Shown piece after piece: positions 1 through 9,163 of a stretch of 64,000 bases of DNA. The notes beneath the pieces were generated by a model. It was not told the origin of the DNA and did not search any database. It saw nothing but the letters and a program-made list of their open reading frames with translations. Position numbers and translations under genes: made by a program. The stretch comes from Klebsiella quasivariicola (GTDB taxonomy: Bacteria > Pseudomonadota > Gammaproteobacteria > Enterobacterales > Enterobacteriaceae). The first letter of the stretch is position 1, and the number at the start of each line of letters is the position of its first letter. The stretch is from NCBI RefSeq assembly GCF_002269255.1, contig NZ_CP022823.1, positions 372,001-436,000 on the forward strand, in the 5' to 3' direction.

Positions 1-52
1 CTCTGGCCTGAAGTTCACCCGCAATAATGCGGCAGAGCGAATCATTCATCAT
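1..52 (-). CDS. tex: Tex (YhgF) transcription accessory protein, N-terminal fragment
   Basis: Only the first 17 codons are inside the window; the gene runs off the left edge. The reverse strand reads MMNDSLCRIIAGELQAR, which matches the start of E. coli Tex/YhgF, an RNA-binding S1-domain protein. It lies about 100 bases downstream of greB on the same strand, the same arrangement as in E. coli. No domain is visible in so short a piece, so the call rests on the N-terminal match and on synteny. Confidence 0.8.
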   Translation of the reverse strand, partial: MMNDSLCRIIAGELQAR

Positions 53-152
53 GGCTTTTAATTCATCTTTAGGGTCAAAAATCAGGGACTAGTTATACGG
101 ACTGACGGCTGAAAATGCCAGCCGCGCCCGGCGTCTCTCGGAAAGTTCTTGT

Positions 153-626
153 CTATTTTACGTATTCGATCTCGTTGACATACCAGCTGGCTTCGCCCGC
201 CGGCGTGTTCACGATGGCCAGGTCGCCGACCTCTTTTTTTAACAACGCGCGCGCCATCGGCGAGTCGATGGAGATATAGTCTTTGCGGCCAAAAATTTCA
301 TCGTAGCCGACGATGCGAAAGCGCTTGATATCGCCTTCATCGTTTTCAATCTCTACCCAGGCGCCGAAGAAGACCTTGCCTTCCTGCTGCGGTGAATAAT
401 CAACTATCTTTAACTGTTCCAGACATTTGGTCAGATAGCGGACCCGGCGATCGATCTCCCGCAGGCGCTTTTTGTTGTACTGGTAGTCGGCGTTCTCGCT
501 GCGGTCGCCGAGGCTGGCGGCCCAGGTCACCTTTTTGGTCACTTCCGGGCGTTCCTGGCGCCACAGGTAGTCCATTTCCTGCTTCAGTTTTTCATATCCC
601 TCGCGGGTGATCAGCGGCGTTTTCAT
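153..626 (-). CDS. greB: Transcript cleavage factor GreB
   Basis: This 157-residue protein rescues backtracked RNA polymerase by stimulating cleavage of the nascent RNA 3' end through the secondary channel. The N-terminal half (about residues 1-75) is the coiled-coil finger and contains SLGDRSENADYQYNKKR, with the acidic tip residues typical of Gre factors. The C-terminal half is the FKBP-like domain (YDEIFGRKDYISIDSP). I start at MKTPLITREGYEKL because it matches E. coli GreB and its usual 158-residue length; the frame is open 43 codons further upstream but that part has no family match. It is transcribed divergently from ompR, and tex follows on the same strand. Confidence 0.96.
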   Translation of the reverse strand: MKTPLITREGYEKLKQEMDYLWRQERPEVTKKVTWAASLGDRSENADYQYNKKRLREIDRRVRYLTKCLEQLKIVDYSPQQEGKVFFGAWVEIENDEGDIKRFRIVGYDEIFGRKDYISIDSPMARALLKKEVGDLAIVNTPAGEASWYVNEIEYVK

Positions 627-853
627 CGTGAGTTCAACCTTCTGACAGTCTGTCGTTGCGCACAATTTGTAGCGCGTAATAATACCGACAGGATAAATAC
701 TGTGTCTTATGATTAAATGTATACTTAACCTGCTGTTAAATATGCTTTGTAACAATTTAGCCTGGAATGTATACCAGATTTAGCTGGTGAGCGCGCCGGG
801 CTTTTTTGAGAATACGCACTGACTATTGCAGTGAACCTTTGGGAGTACAAACA
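627..853. promoter_or_regulatory. greB/ompR divergent promoter region
   Basis: This 227-base AT-rich spacer separates two divergent genes and must hold both promoters. I see AT-rich tracts around 680-775 but cannot assign specific hexamers with confidence. In E. coli the ompB promoter region is bound by IHF and CRP; equivalent sites were not resolved here by eye. The ompR ribosome site is the GGGAG at 841-845. Confidence 0.5.
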
Positions 854-1573
854 ATGCAAGAGAATTATAAGATTCTGGTTGTGGATGACGACATGCGCCT
901 GCGTGCGCTGCTCGAGCGTTATCTGACCGAGCAGGGCTTCCAGGTTCGTAGCGTGGCGAACGCCGAACAGATGGATCGCCTGTTAACCCGTGAATCCTTC
1001 CACCTGATGGTGCTGGATCTGATGCTGCCTGGCGAAGATGGTCTCTCTATCTGCCGTCGTCTGCGCAGCCAGAGTAACCCGATGCCGATCATTATGGTGA
1101 CGGCGAAAGGTGAAGAGGTCGATCGGATCGTTGGCCTGGAAATCGGGGCTGACGACTACATTCCGAAGCCGTTTAACCCGCGTGAACTGCTGGCCCGCAT
1201 CCGGGCGGTGCTGCGCCGCCAGGCGAATGAACTGCCGGGTGCGCCGTCGCAGGAAGAGGCGGTTATCGCCTTTGGTAAATTCAAACTGAATTTAGGCACC
1301 CGTGAAATGTTCCGTGAAGACGAGCCGATGCCGTTGACCAGCGGGGAATTCGCGGTCCTGAAGGCGCTGGTGAGTCATCCTCGCGAGCCGCTGTCGCGCG
1401 ATAAGCTAATGAACCTCGCTCGCGGTCGTGAATACTCAGCGATGGAGCGCTCCATCGACGTACAGATCTCCCGCCTGCGCCGCATGGTGGAAGAGGACCC
1501 GGCGCACCCGCGCTATATCCAGACCGTCTGGGGTCTGGGCTACGTCTTCGTTCCGGACGGTTCTAAGGCATGA
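854..1573 (+). CDS. ompR: Response regulator OmpR
   Basis: OmpR is the DNA-binding partner of EnvZ and controls porin genes (ompF, ompC) in response to osmolarity and pH. The 239-residue protein has a receiver domain (about 1-120) with the acidic DDD at residues 11-13 and the phospho-acceptor Asp55 in VLDLMLPG, then a winged-helix DNA-binding domain (about 135-235) with the SRDKLMNLARGREY and SIDVQISRLRRMVEEDP segments. I start at MQENYKILVV, which follows a GGGAG ribosome site and gives the E. coli length. The stop overlaps the envZ start as ATGA, so the two are translationally coupled. Confidence 0.98.
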   Translation: MQENYKILVVDDDMRLRALLERYLTEQGFQVRSVANAEQMDRLLTRESFHLMVLDLMLPGEDGLSICRRLRSQSNPMPIIMVTAKGEEVDRIVGLEIGADDYIPKPFNPRELLARIRAVLRRQANELPGAPSQEEAVIAFGKFKLNLGTREMFREDEPMPLTSGEFAVLKALVSHPREPLSRDKLMNLARGREYSAMERSIDVQISRLRRMVEEDPAHPRYIQTVWGLGYVFVPDGSKA

Positions 1574-2925
1574 AACGCGTGCGCTTTTCGCCGCGCAGCT
1601 CCTTTGCTCGCACACTGCTCCTGATCGTCACCTTGCTGTTCGTCAGCCTGGTGACGACCTATCTGGTGGTACTGAATTTCGCGATCCTGCCGAGTCTCCA
1701 GCAGTTTAATAAAGTGTTGGCCTACGAAGTGCGTATGCTGATGACCGACAAACTGCAGCTGGAGGATGGCACCCAACTGGTGGTGCCCCCGGCGTTCCGT
1801 CGTGAAATTTATCGTGAGCTGGGCATTTCGCTCTATTCCAATGAAGCGGCGGAAGACGCAGGGCTGCGCTGGGCGCAGCATTATGAATTCTTAAGCCAGC
1901 AGATGGCCCATCAGCTTGGTGGCCCCACCGAGGTGCGAGTGGAGGTCAATAAAAGCTCCCCCGTGGTGTGGCTGAAGACCTGGCTGTCGCCCAATATCTG
2001 GGTGCGAGTGCCGCTGACCGAGATCCATCAGGGCGACTTCTCGCCGCTGTTCCGCTATACCCTGGCGATTATGCTGCTGGCGATAGGCGGCGCCTGGCTG
2101 TTTATTCGTATTCAGAACCGCCCGCTGGTGGATCTGGAGCACGCGGCGCTGCAGGTCGGGCGCGGCATTATTCCGCCGCCGCTGCGCGAGTACGGCGCCT
2201 CCGAAGTGCGCTCGGTGACGCGTGCCTTTAACCATATGGCGGCGGGCGTGAAGCAGCTGGCTGACGACCGTACGCTGCTGATGGCCGGGGTCAGCCACGA
2301 TTTACGTACCCCGCTGACCCGCATCCGTCTGGCCACCGAGATGATGGGCGAGCAGGACGGCTATCTCGCAGAGTCGATCAACAAAGATATCGAAGAGTGC
2401 AACGCCATCATCGAGCAGTTTATCGATTACCTGCGCACCGGGCAGGAGATGCCGATGGAGCTGGCGGACCTCAATGCGGTGCTGGGGGAAGTGATCGCGG
2501 CGGAGAGCGGCTATGAGCGTGAGATCGCCACTGCTCTGCAGGCGGGCGAAATCCCGGTACGTATGCACCCGCTGTCTATCAAGCGCGCACTGGCGAATAT
2601 GGTGGTGAATGCGGCCCGCTATGGCAATGGCTGGATCAAGGTCAGCAGCGGCAGCGAAGCAAGCCGGGCCTGGTTCCAGGTGGAAGACGACGGACCGGGG
2701 ATCAAACCTGAGCAGCGCGAGCATCTGTTTCAGCCGTTCGTGCGTGGCGATAGCGCCCGCAGCACCAGCGGCACCGGGCTGGGGCTGGCGATTGTTCAGC
2801 GTATTATCGACAATCACAATGGCCGGCTGGAGATTGGCTCCAGTGAACGCGGCGGATTACTGATCCGCGCCTGGCTGCCGGTACACCGGGTGCTGGCGCC
2901 GATGAAACCCGTCAAAGAGAGCTGA
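1570..2925 (+). CDS. envZ: Osmosensor histidine kinase EnvZ
   Basis: EnvZ is an inner-membrane sensor kinase/phosphatase that sets the phosphorylation level of OmpR. The 451-residue protein shows a first membrane segment (about 16-40), a periplasmic domain, a second membrane segment (about 160-180), a HAMP linker, the dimerisation/phospho-transfer helix with His243 in VSHDLRTPLTR, and a C-terminal ATPase domain with the N box (NMVVNAARYG), DDGPGI and GTGLGLAIV. It overlaps ompR by four bases and ends before a bidirectional terminator shared with convergent pckA. The length is one residue longer than E. coli EnvZ. Confidence 0.98.
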   Translation: MKRVRFSPRSSFARTLLLIVTLLFVSLVTTYLVVLNFAILPSLQQFNKVLAYEVRMLMTDKLQLEDGTQLVVPPAFRREIYRELGISLYSNEAAEDAGLRWAQHYEFLSQQMAHQLGGPTEVRVEVNKSSPVVWLKTWLSPNIWVRVPLTEIHQGDFSPLFRYTLAIMLLAIGGAWLFIRIQNRPLVDLEHAALQVGRGIIPPPLREYGASEVRSVTRAFNHMAAGVKQLADDRTLLMAGVSHDLRTPLTRIRLATEMMGEQDGYLAESINKDIEECNAIIEQFIDYLRTGQEMPMELADLNAVLGEVIAAESGYEREIATALQAGEIPVRMHPLSIKRALANMVVNAARYGNGWIKVSSGSEASRAWFQVEDDGPGIKPEQREHLFQPFVRGDSARSTSGTGLGLAIVQRIIDNHNGRLEIGSSERGGLLIRAWLPVHRVLAPMKPVKES

Positions 2926-2963
2926 TCGCGTCCACGGTTGGACGGGTCAGGACGTTGCACAAT

Positions 2964-2988
2964 AAAAAGCCGGGCAAGCCCGGCTTTT
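2964..2988. terminator. Bidirectional intrinsic terminator between envZ and pckA
   Basis: The GCCGGG / CCCGGC stem with a two-base AA loop is flanked by AAAAA on the left and TTTTT on the right, so it works as a Rho-independent terminator for both convergent transcripts. Confidence 0.92.
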
Positions 2989-3003
2989 TCACCTCTGCGC
3001 CCG

Positions 3004-4626
3004 TTAGCGCCGCGGCCCTGCCGCCACCAGCGCGGCGCCCGCTGGCGTATCGGTATACTTCTCGAAGTTCTCAATAAACAGCTTCGCCAGCTGGTCGGCT
3101 TTCTCCTGCCACTGCTCCGGAGAACCGTAGGTGCTGCGCGGATCGAGGATGTGGGTATCCACGCCAGGGAGCGCCGTCGGGATCTGCAGGTTAAACATTG
3201 GCAGGGTAAAGGTCTCTGCGTTGTCCAGCGAGCCATTGAGGATGGCGTCGATAATGGCGCGGGTATCTTTAATCGAGATGCGCTTGCCAGTGCCGTTCCA
3301 GCCGGTATTGACCAGATAAGCCTGCGCGCCGGCCGCCTGCATGCGTTTGACCAGCACTTCGGCGTACTGCGTTGGGTGCAGCGTCAGGAAGGCCGCGCCG
3401 AAGCAGGCGGAGAAGGTTGGCGTGGGTTCGGTCACACCGCGTTCGGTGCCGGCCAGTTTGGCGGTAAACCCGGACAGGAAATGGTACTGCGTCTGGTCGG
3501 CGGTCAGGCGGGAGACCGGCGGCAGGACGCCGAACGCATCGGCCGTCAGGAAGATCACTTTGGTGGCATGACCCGCTTTGGACACCGGCTTAACAATATT
3601 GTCGATGTGGTCGATAGGGTAGGAGACGCGGGTGTTTTCGGTCTTAGAACCGTCATCGAAATCGATAGTGCCGTCGGCGCGCACTACCACGTTTTCCAGC
3701 AGGGCGTTGCGGCGGATGGCGTGATAGATATCCGGCTCGGCTGCTTCAGAGAGCTTGATGGTCTTGGCGTAGCAGCCCCCTTCGAAGTTAAACACGCCGT
3801 CGTCATCCCAGCCATGTTCATCATCGCCAATCAGACGGCGCTTCGGATCGGTGGAGAGGGTGGTTTTGCCGGTGCCTGAGAGACCGAAGAAAATGGCAAC
3901 ATCGCCTTTTTCGCCGACGTTGGCAGAGCAGTGCATGGAGGCGATGCCCTTCAGCGGCAGCAGGTAGTTCATGATCGAGAACATCCCTTTCTTCATTTCG
4001 CCGCCGTACCAGGTGCCGCCGATCAGCTGAATGCGCTCGGTGAGGTTGAAGGCGACAAAGTTTTCCGAGTTCAGGCCTTGCTCTTTCCACTGCGGGTTGG
4101 TGCACTTCGCGCCGTTCATCACGATAAAGTCGGGCGCGAATTCCGCCAGCTCTTCATCGCTCGGGCGGATGAACATGTTTTTAACGAAGTGCGCCTGCCA
4201 GGCGACTTCGGTAATGAAACGCACGCTGAGACGGGTATCGGCGTTGGCGCCGCAGAAGGCGTCGACGATAAACAGGCGTTTACCGGACAACTGCTGGGTC
4301 ACCAGCCCTTTCAGATGCTGCCAGGTTTCCTGCGAAAGCGGCTTGTTGTCGTTTTTACCCTTGCCTTTATCGGACCACCAGACGGTATCGCGGGTGGTGT
4401 CGTCGCGGACGAGGTACTTATCTTTCGGAGAACGGCCGGTAAAAATGCCCGTATCGACGGCGATAGCGCCCAGACTGGTTAAGACGCCACGTTCGTAACC
4501 TTCCAGGTTCGGGTCGAGCTCTTCCTGAAATAACATATCGTAGCTGGGGTTGTGGACGATATCCTGGACGTCATTGATACCATAAGCCTTGAGATCCTGC
4601 GGGGTTAAACCATGATTAACGCGCAT
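3004..4626 (-). CDS. pckA: Phosphoenolpyruvate carboxykinase (ATP)
   Basis: PckA converts oxaloacetate and ATP into phosphoenolpyruvate, ADP and CO2, the first committed step of gluconeogenesis. The 540-residue protein matches the E. coli enzyme along its whole length. Visible motifs are GGTWYGGEMKKGMFS (active-site Lys for metal), the kinase-1a P-loop FGLSGTGKTTLS, the kinase-2 segment LIGDDEHGWDDDG, and NTGWNGTGKRI near the C terminus. It is a single gene, convergent with envZ and terminated by the shared hairpin. A candidate CRP site lies about 125 bases upstream of its start. Confidence 0.98.
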   Translation of the reverse strand: MRVNHGLTPQDLKAYGINDVQDIVHNPSYDMLFQEELDPNLEGYERGVLTSLGAIAVDTGIFTGRSPKDKYLVRDDTTRDTVWWSDKGKGKNDNKPLSQETWQHLKGLVTQQLSGKRLFIVDAFCGANADTRLSVRFITEVAWQAHFVKNMFIRPSDEELAEFAPDFIVMNGAKCTNPQWKEQGLNSENFVAFNLTERIQLIGGTWYGGEMKKGMFSIMNYLLPLKGIASMHCSANVGEKGDVAIFFGLSGTGKTTLSTDPKRRLIGDDEHGWDDDGVFNFEGGCYAKTIKLSEAAEPDIYHAIRRNALLENVVVRADGTIDFDDGSKTENTRVSYPIDHIDNIVKPVSKAGHATKVIFLTADAFGVLPPVSRLTADQTQYHFLSGFTAKLAGTERGVTEPTPTFSACFGAAFLTLHPTQYAEVLVKRMQAAGAQAYLVNTGWNGTGKRISIKDTRAIIDAILNGSLDNAETFTLPMFNLQIPTALPGVDTHILDPRSTYGSPEQWQEKADQLAKLFIENFEKYTDTPAGAALVAAGPRR

Positions 4627-4988
4627 GTCACTGCTCCTTAGCCAAGATGTACTGATATAAATTGTAGGGTTAATTACCGGATATTGACCGCGACCAGGTT
4701 CATAGATTTACGTATCTCGACATTTCGCAGAATGACGAAAAAAACGGTGACTCCTGTCACGAAGTGAAGTGGATTATCTCAGGAAATAGCCGCATGGTGG
4801 GGTTAGATGTTTCTCAATGGTTAAAAAGTAATTAAAAAAACTGCTGAAATGTGAATGTAATCGCTTTCCTGAAATAAAATTACGTAACTCTTTCAGGGAA
4901 AATTGATTCAACGCGTGAATAAATAAAAGTCAGGCTCCGGGTAGCGAAAGTGAAAATCGCGACCCGGCGCCTGAGGAAGGCGAGGGGA
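4627..4988. promoter_or_regulatory. pckA upstream region (no gene seen)
   Basis: This 361-base AT-rich gap lies between the end of hslO and the start of pckA, both on the minus strand. It must hold the pckA promoter and any hslO terminator. A near-consensus CRP site is at 4746-4761. I found no credible small gene in it, and no strong hairpin with a T tract after hslO. Confidence 0.6.
4746..4761. promoter_or_regulatory. Candidate CRP site upstream of pckA
   Basis: GGTGACTCCTGTCACG has GTGA and TCAC half sites separated by six bases and matches 8 of the 10 core positions of the TGTGA-N6-TCACA consensus. Its centre is about 127 bases upstream of the pckA ATG. Catabolite control of pckA is known in E. 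coli; use of this exact site is inference. Confidence 0.5.
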
Positions 4989-5867
4989 TTAATGAACCTG
5001 CGGGTCGGCTGGAGAGGCGTTGTTACGGATCTCAGCGATATCCATGGCGTTGAAGATATAGTGGTTACCGCAGTAATCGCAGTGCATATCAATTTCGCCT
5101 TCATCGGCGAGGATGCTATCTATCTCTTCATCCGGCAGGGTCTTCAGCGCGCCGGCGCAGCGCTCGCGAGAGCAGGTGCACTTGAATTCCACGCTCTGCG
5201 GATCGTAGACCGTGACTTCTTCTTCATGGTAGAGACGCCACAGCACATCATTTGCCGGCAGGGTGAACAGCTCTTCCGCCTTAATGGTCTCGGTAAGCGT
5301 CGCCAGGTGCTCGAAGTCGGCAGTCTGGGCATCCTGCGCCGGCATCACCTGCAACAGCATCCCACCCGCCATCGGCTGGCCTTCATGTTCGCCGGTGCGG
5401 ATGATAAGGCGCGTCGGCAGCTGCTCTGAACGCTGGAAGTAGTCTTCCAGGCAGGCGGCCAGCGTATCGCCTTCCAGCCCCACCACGCCCTGATAGCGTT
5501 CGCCTTCTTCCGGAGAGATGGTAATGACCAGGTAGCCGTTGCCGACCATCGTTTTCAGATCCGCATCGTCCGCAATATCACCCTGCACGCGCGCGACGCC
5601 GCGCAGCTGCTGCTGGTTATTGCCGTTAATCACCGCCAGCTGTAAAGGACCATCGCCCTGTAACTGAACGGTAATGTCGCCAGCAAACTTCAGCGTCGCG
5701 GTCAGCAGGCTGGTGGCGACCAGCAGTTCCGCCAGCACTTTTTTCACCGGCTGGGGATAAGTGTGATTCGCCAGAATCTGTTCCAGGGTTTCCGACACCG
5801 TTACCAGCTCGCCGCGCACGGCATAATTTTCAAACAGATAACGATGTAATTGATCGTGTTGAGTCAT
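4989..5867 (-). CDS. hslO: Redox-regulated chaperone Hsp33
   Basis: Hsp33 is a cytoplasmic holdase that becomes active when oxidation releases zinc from four conserved cysteines. The 292-residue protein has the N-terminal Hsp33 fold (about 1-230) and the C-terminal redox switch with the CTC and CDYC cysteine pairs of the C-X-C...C-X2-C zinc motif. Two in-frame ATGs are six bases apart; I chose the inner one (MTQHDQLHRYLF) because it aligns with E. coli and is better spaced from the GAGAG ribosome site. It is the last gene of igaA-yrfG-hslR-hslO, 24 bases after hslR. Confidence 0.96.
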   Translation of the reverse strand: MTQHDQLHRYLFENYAVRGELVTVSETLEQILANHTYPQPVKKVLAELLVATSLLTATLKFAGDITVQLQGDGPLQLAVINGNNQQQLRGVARVQGDIADDADLKTMVGNGYLVITISPEEGERYQGVVGLEGDTLAACLEDYFQRSEQLPTRLIIRTGEHEGQPMAGGMLLQVMPAQDAQTADFEHLATLTETIKAEELFTLPANDVLWRLYHEEEVTVYDPQSVEFKCTCSRERCAGALKTLPDEEIDSILADEGEIDMHCDYCGNHYIFNAMDIAEIRNNASPADPQVH

Positions 5868-5891
5868 AATCATCTCTCTTTCTGGCGCGAG

Positions 5892-6293
5892 TTACTCACT
5901 CTCGCCGTGTTTAAATCTCATCAGGTCGCGGCGCTCTTTCTTGTCCGGACGTCTGTCAGGATGCGGCATGGTCAGGGCGTTCATTTTGCGCGCCAGGGCC
6001 ATTTTTTCACGCTTCTCGATACTTTCCGCCGTCTCTTCATACAGGGTGACGGCTTCGCTTGCCGGGCGGCGCTGTTCGGTAATGCCGACGATCCGTACCG
6101 TACGCTCGTCGTTGCCCTGACGGAGCGTCAGCATGGCATCCAGTTCGACAATTTTCCCGGGTTTACTGCGTTGTCCGTTGTAATGCACCTTGCCGCCTTC
6201 AATCATCTCCCGCGCCAGCGCGCGGGTTTTGTAGAAGCGGGCGGCCCAAAGCCATTTGTCCAGCCTGACGGTTTCGGTGGGCTTCTCTTTCAT
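5892..6293 (-). CDS. hslR: Ribosome-associated heat-shock protein Hsp15
   Basis: Hsp15 binds free 50S subunits that still carry a peptidyl-tRNA after premature dissociation and helps recycle them. The 133-residue protein has an S4-type RNA-binding domain near the N terminus (VRLDKWLWAARFYKTRALA) and a strongly basic C-terminal tail (DRRPDKKERRDLMRFKHG). Its start overlaps the yrfG stop as ATGA, which indicates translational coupling, and hslO follows on the same strand. Length and sequence match the E. coli protein. Confidence 0.96.
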   Translation of the reverse strand: MKEKPTETVRLDKWLWAARFYKTRALAREMIEGGKVHYNGQRSKPGKIVELDAMLTLRQGNDERTVRIVGITEQRRPASEAVTLYEETAESIEKREKMALARKMNALTMPHPDRRPDKKERRDLMRFKHGESE

Positions 6294-6973
6294 CGCCTCT
6301 CCTTCGGGGTAAGCGAAGGGATCAGTCGTCGGTAATCATTCAGCCCCGGATGGCGCAGATACTGCTTTTCCGCCAGTCCGGAGTCAGGGTTGGTAATACC
6401 CAGGCAGTAACGAATGCCAAATTCCCTCGCGGCATCCAGAATCGCCTCGCTGTCGTCGACAAACAGCGTTTTATGCGCCTCAAGGCCGGTTTCCTCCGCC
6501 ACGGCGCGCCACAGACGCTGATCCTCTTTCGGATAACCAAATGTGTGGGTGGAAAGTAATAAATCAAGGTGCGCATCCAGGCCGGTGTGTTTGAGCTTCA
6601 CCGCCAGATTATGGGGATGGGCATTGGTCAACAGAATACGTCGCTTACCGCTGGCCTTGAGCGCGTCAAGGAACGGTACGGTATCCTCGCGCAGCGTGGC
6701 GCGCGGTCCCTGTTCGCTGGTCATCGCACAAATATCCAAACCCAGGCGCTCGCTCCAGTAATCCAGACAGTACCAGTTTAGCGTATGCTGCACGGCGTGA
6801 TACTCCTGACGCATGGCCTCTTTCGCCTGCTGCAAATTGAGGCCGCGCGGGGCGCCCCAGGTTTCAGGCACCAGCGTTTGCCAGAAGTAGTTGTCGAAGG
6901 CGAGGTCCAGGAGCGTGCCGTCCATATCCAGCAGAACGGTATCGACCTCCTGCCAGGCGATATCAAAGTGCAT
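6290..6973 (-). CDS. yrfG: HAD-family hydrolase YrfG (GMP/IMP nucleotidase)
   Basis: This 227-residue protein is a haloacid-dehalogenase-type phosphatase; the E. coli homologue dephosphorylates purine nucleotides such as GMP and IMP in vitro. HAD motif I is LLDMDGTLLDL near residue 17, motif II is LLTNAH, and motif III/IV is the LFVDDSEAILDAA segment, so both nucleophile and metal-binding aspartates are present. I start at MHFDIAWQEVD, which has a GGAGAG ribosome site and matches the family; the frame is open 14 codons further upstream. It sits between igaA and hslR in the same operon. Confidence 0.9.
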   Translation of the reverse strand: MHFDIAWQEVDTVLLDMDGTLLDLAFDNYFWQTLVPETWGAPRGLNLQQAKEAMRQEYHAVQHTLNWYCLDYWSERLGLDICAMTSEQGPRATLREDTVPFLDALKASGKRRILLTNAHPHNLAVKLKHTGLDAHLDLLLSTHTFGYPKEDQRLWRAVAEETGLEAHKTLFVDDSEAILDAAREFGIRYCLGITNPDSGLAEKQYLRHPGLNDYRRLIPSLTPKERR

Positions 6974-7033
6974 GATGACTCTCCAGCGAGCGGGAAATGG
7001 GCGACAGGGTATCATACCCCGCCGCCGGGAAAA

Positions 7034-9163
7034 TTAATCTTGCGGGTCAGACGCGGGGAGCAGCACCGGATTCAGGCAGCTTTCGTAATATTTCTGAATC
7101 TCTTCCATCCGCTGACGATGGCGTTGATAACGACGCAGCGCCTGCACGCTGTGGTAAGCCATGCATCCCAGCATCGACAACAGCAACAAGGTGATGCCGA
7201 GATAGCGCCACAGACCGCTGCGGTCAGGGATACGGTGCAGGTTGATATGCTGCGTGCCGTTGGCATCAGTAAACAAGTTAGTGACAATCCCTTCGGCATG
7301 GAAAGGGGTATGCATCAGCATGCCCGCCAGTCGCCGCAGTTCGCCCCACTGCTCATGTGCCGGATAATCATACAGGCTCACCGCCGGCCAGGGCTGATTG
7401 ACCAGCACGCTGCCTTCGTCGCTGGCGATGAGGAAACCGCCGGGGGCCGGGCTGTTCAGCGCCTGTGCGGCCCGCGAGGTTTCACGCATCACAAAGGGGG
7501 CCGTTGAGGTGGTGACCAGATTCTCCAGCGACTCGGCGCTGACCGGCCGCAGCAGCACGTTCACGCCATCCAGTTTGCCGGCAGTGGCGCGCTTGGTTAA
7601 CGCCTCCCAGTTACGGGTATTACCGAGGTTGACCAGCGCGTTCTTCAGGCGCAGGCAGTCATCCTTTGCCGAGCAGAGATCGTTCGTTTTCTGCACGATG
7701 TCGCCGAAATCATCCAGCAGCACCATGCCCGATTTCTGAATGGCGGAGCGCAGCGCCGGGCTGACGCGGGAGTCATCGTCGGTTTCCGGGTGTAGCTGGC
7801 GCTGAACGGACTGCATCAGGGCGGTCGCTTTGCCGACAATGTCAGACTCCGGCAGCGGCAGAGGAGGGGCGTCGTTCCACACAATCTGCGAGCAATCGAA
7901 AGGCAGGAACGGCGAATCCTCTTTGGCCGACCAACTGCCCGGTGTGCGGATATTACACATTCCGGTACCGGTCAGGCGTAGCGTATCACCAATGCGTACA
8001 TGGGCCTTTTCCAGCTGGTTGACGGTGGTCGCTTCAATCGTCTGCGCACCCTTCAGCCACGACAGAGTGAACTTAAACGGCATATTCAGCGGTACGCTGG
8101 CCCACAGCATAATCACCACCACCAGGGCGCCAGCGGCGATAATCGCGCTGCGCAGCCAGTACTGCAGCGGGAAGTTTTTCACTTCGTCATGAAGCGAAAG
8201 ATAGCGTCCCTGCCGGGCCACGTGGCGGTTGAGATAGATATCAATATCGGTCTGCTGCCCCAAATCCTGGGCAATCCATGGCTGCCAGTGGCGCGGATAG
8301 ATGAGATCGATAATGCCCAGCGAGATGTTATTGATTTGCTCCTGATCGTTTTCGCCAAACAGTCCCCAGCGCTTAGGGACGCCCCGCAGGCAGTGGATTT
8401 CGCGCAGCGCGGCGCGGCGCGGTGGGGCATAGATCCCCCACAAGCCGGCAGCGAGCAGCAGCAAACCAGCGGCGACCAGCCAGGGGGTAAAGACGACAGG
8501 CCCAATCAGGCTGAAATAAAAGAACAGGAAAGAGGCGACGATCAGGATCGCTTCGCGCAGACCGTCCGGGCGGTTCAGGGCATGTTCTTCCGGGCTCTCC
8601 CGACGGATCTGCCGCAGCTCTACCTGCTCGCTCTCTTCGCCGCGAATGGAGGCCTGGGTGGCCGAGGCGCGTTCCAGGGCGTAGCTTTGCGCCTCCTGGC
8701 GATAGTCGCTCAGGCTATGACCGTTAAGGGTGATGACCAGCGGCAGGCTATCGGTGGGGATCAGCTCAACGCTGTTTTCGTCATTGATATGCTGTTCCCA
8801 GAACGGCGGCAGATGGACCTCCACCGAATCGAGAAAATAGCGCCATTTATTCGGCGCGTCGGTGGTGATCCCGTAGCGGGTAATGGCCCGCGTCACCGCG
8901 TAGACGGTGTCGCTTTGTTCATTCAACGCCAGAGCGACGGGCGCGCTGGTTGCGCCTGATGCCGGGACCTGCTGGGCGCGGCTCAGCTCCGCCAGATACT
9001 TTTCGATAGCCTGCCGCTCGTCTGCAGGCAGCGGCCGCGTGGTGGCGTCGCTAAAAGCGTGCAGTAGGGGGAGGCGGCGACGTCTGGCGTGCGAGCGATA
9101 CCACCATCCGATGAGCAATACGCAGATTAGCAGAGCTGTAAGGAAAATCAGAAAGGTGCCCAT
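7034..9163 (-). CDS. igaA: Rcs stress-response attenuator IgaA (YrfF)
   Basis: IgaA is an inner-membrane protein that restrains the Rcs envelope-stress phosphorelay; in Salmonella and E. coli it is essential unless Rcs is inactivated. The 709-residue protein has an N-terminal membrane segment (FLIFLTALLICVLLIGWWY), a cytoplasmic domain, paired hydrophobic segments near residues 210-250 and 340-360, a large periplasmic domain with cysteine-containing motifs (GTGMCNIR, PFDCSQI, DLCSAKDDC), and a final membrane segment near 650-670. The N terminus is ambiguous: ATG at 9169 or 9163. I chose 9163 because MGTFLIFL aligns with E. coli. It is the first gene of the igaA-yrfG-hslR-hslO group. Confidence 0.95.
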   Translation of the reverse strand: MGTFLIFLTALLICVLLIGWWYRSHARRRRLPLLHAFSDATTRPLPADERQAIEKYLAELSRAQQVPASGATSAPVALALNEQSDTVYAVTRAITRYGITTDAPNKWRYFLDSVEVHLPPFWEQHINDENSVELIPTDSLPLVITLNGHSLSDYRQEAQSYALERASATQASIRGEESEQVELRQIRRESPEEHALNRPDGLREAILIVASFLFFYFSLIGPVVFTPWLVAAGLLLLAAGLWGIYAPPRRAALREIHCLRGVPKRWGLFGENDQEQINNISLGIIDLIYPRHWQPWIAQDLGQQTDIDIYLNRHVARQGRYLSLHDEVKNFPLQYWLRSAIIAAGALVVVIMLWASVPLNMPFKFTLSWLKGAQTIEATTVNQLEKAHVRIGDTLRLTGTGMCNIRTPGSWSAKEDSPFLPFDCSQIVWNDAPPLPLPESDIVGKATALMQSVQRQLHPETDDDSRVSPALRSAIQKSGMVLLDDFGDIVQKTNDLCSAKDDCLRLKNALVNLGNTRNWEALTKRATAGKLDGVNVLLRPVSAESLENLVTTSTAPFVMRETSRAAQALNSPAPGGFLIASDEGSVLVNQPWPAVSLYDYPAHEQWGELRRLAGMLMHTPFHAEGIVTNLFTDANGTQHINLHRIPDRSGLWRYLGITLLLLSMLGCMAYHSVQALRRYQRHRQRMEEIQKYYESCLNPVLLPASDPQD

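Noticed and set aside
2938..3879. A 313-codon plus-strand frame opposite pckA.
   Set aside because: pckA is intact and conserved on the other strand; this frame starts inside the envZ/pckA terminator region and has no recognisable domain.
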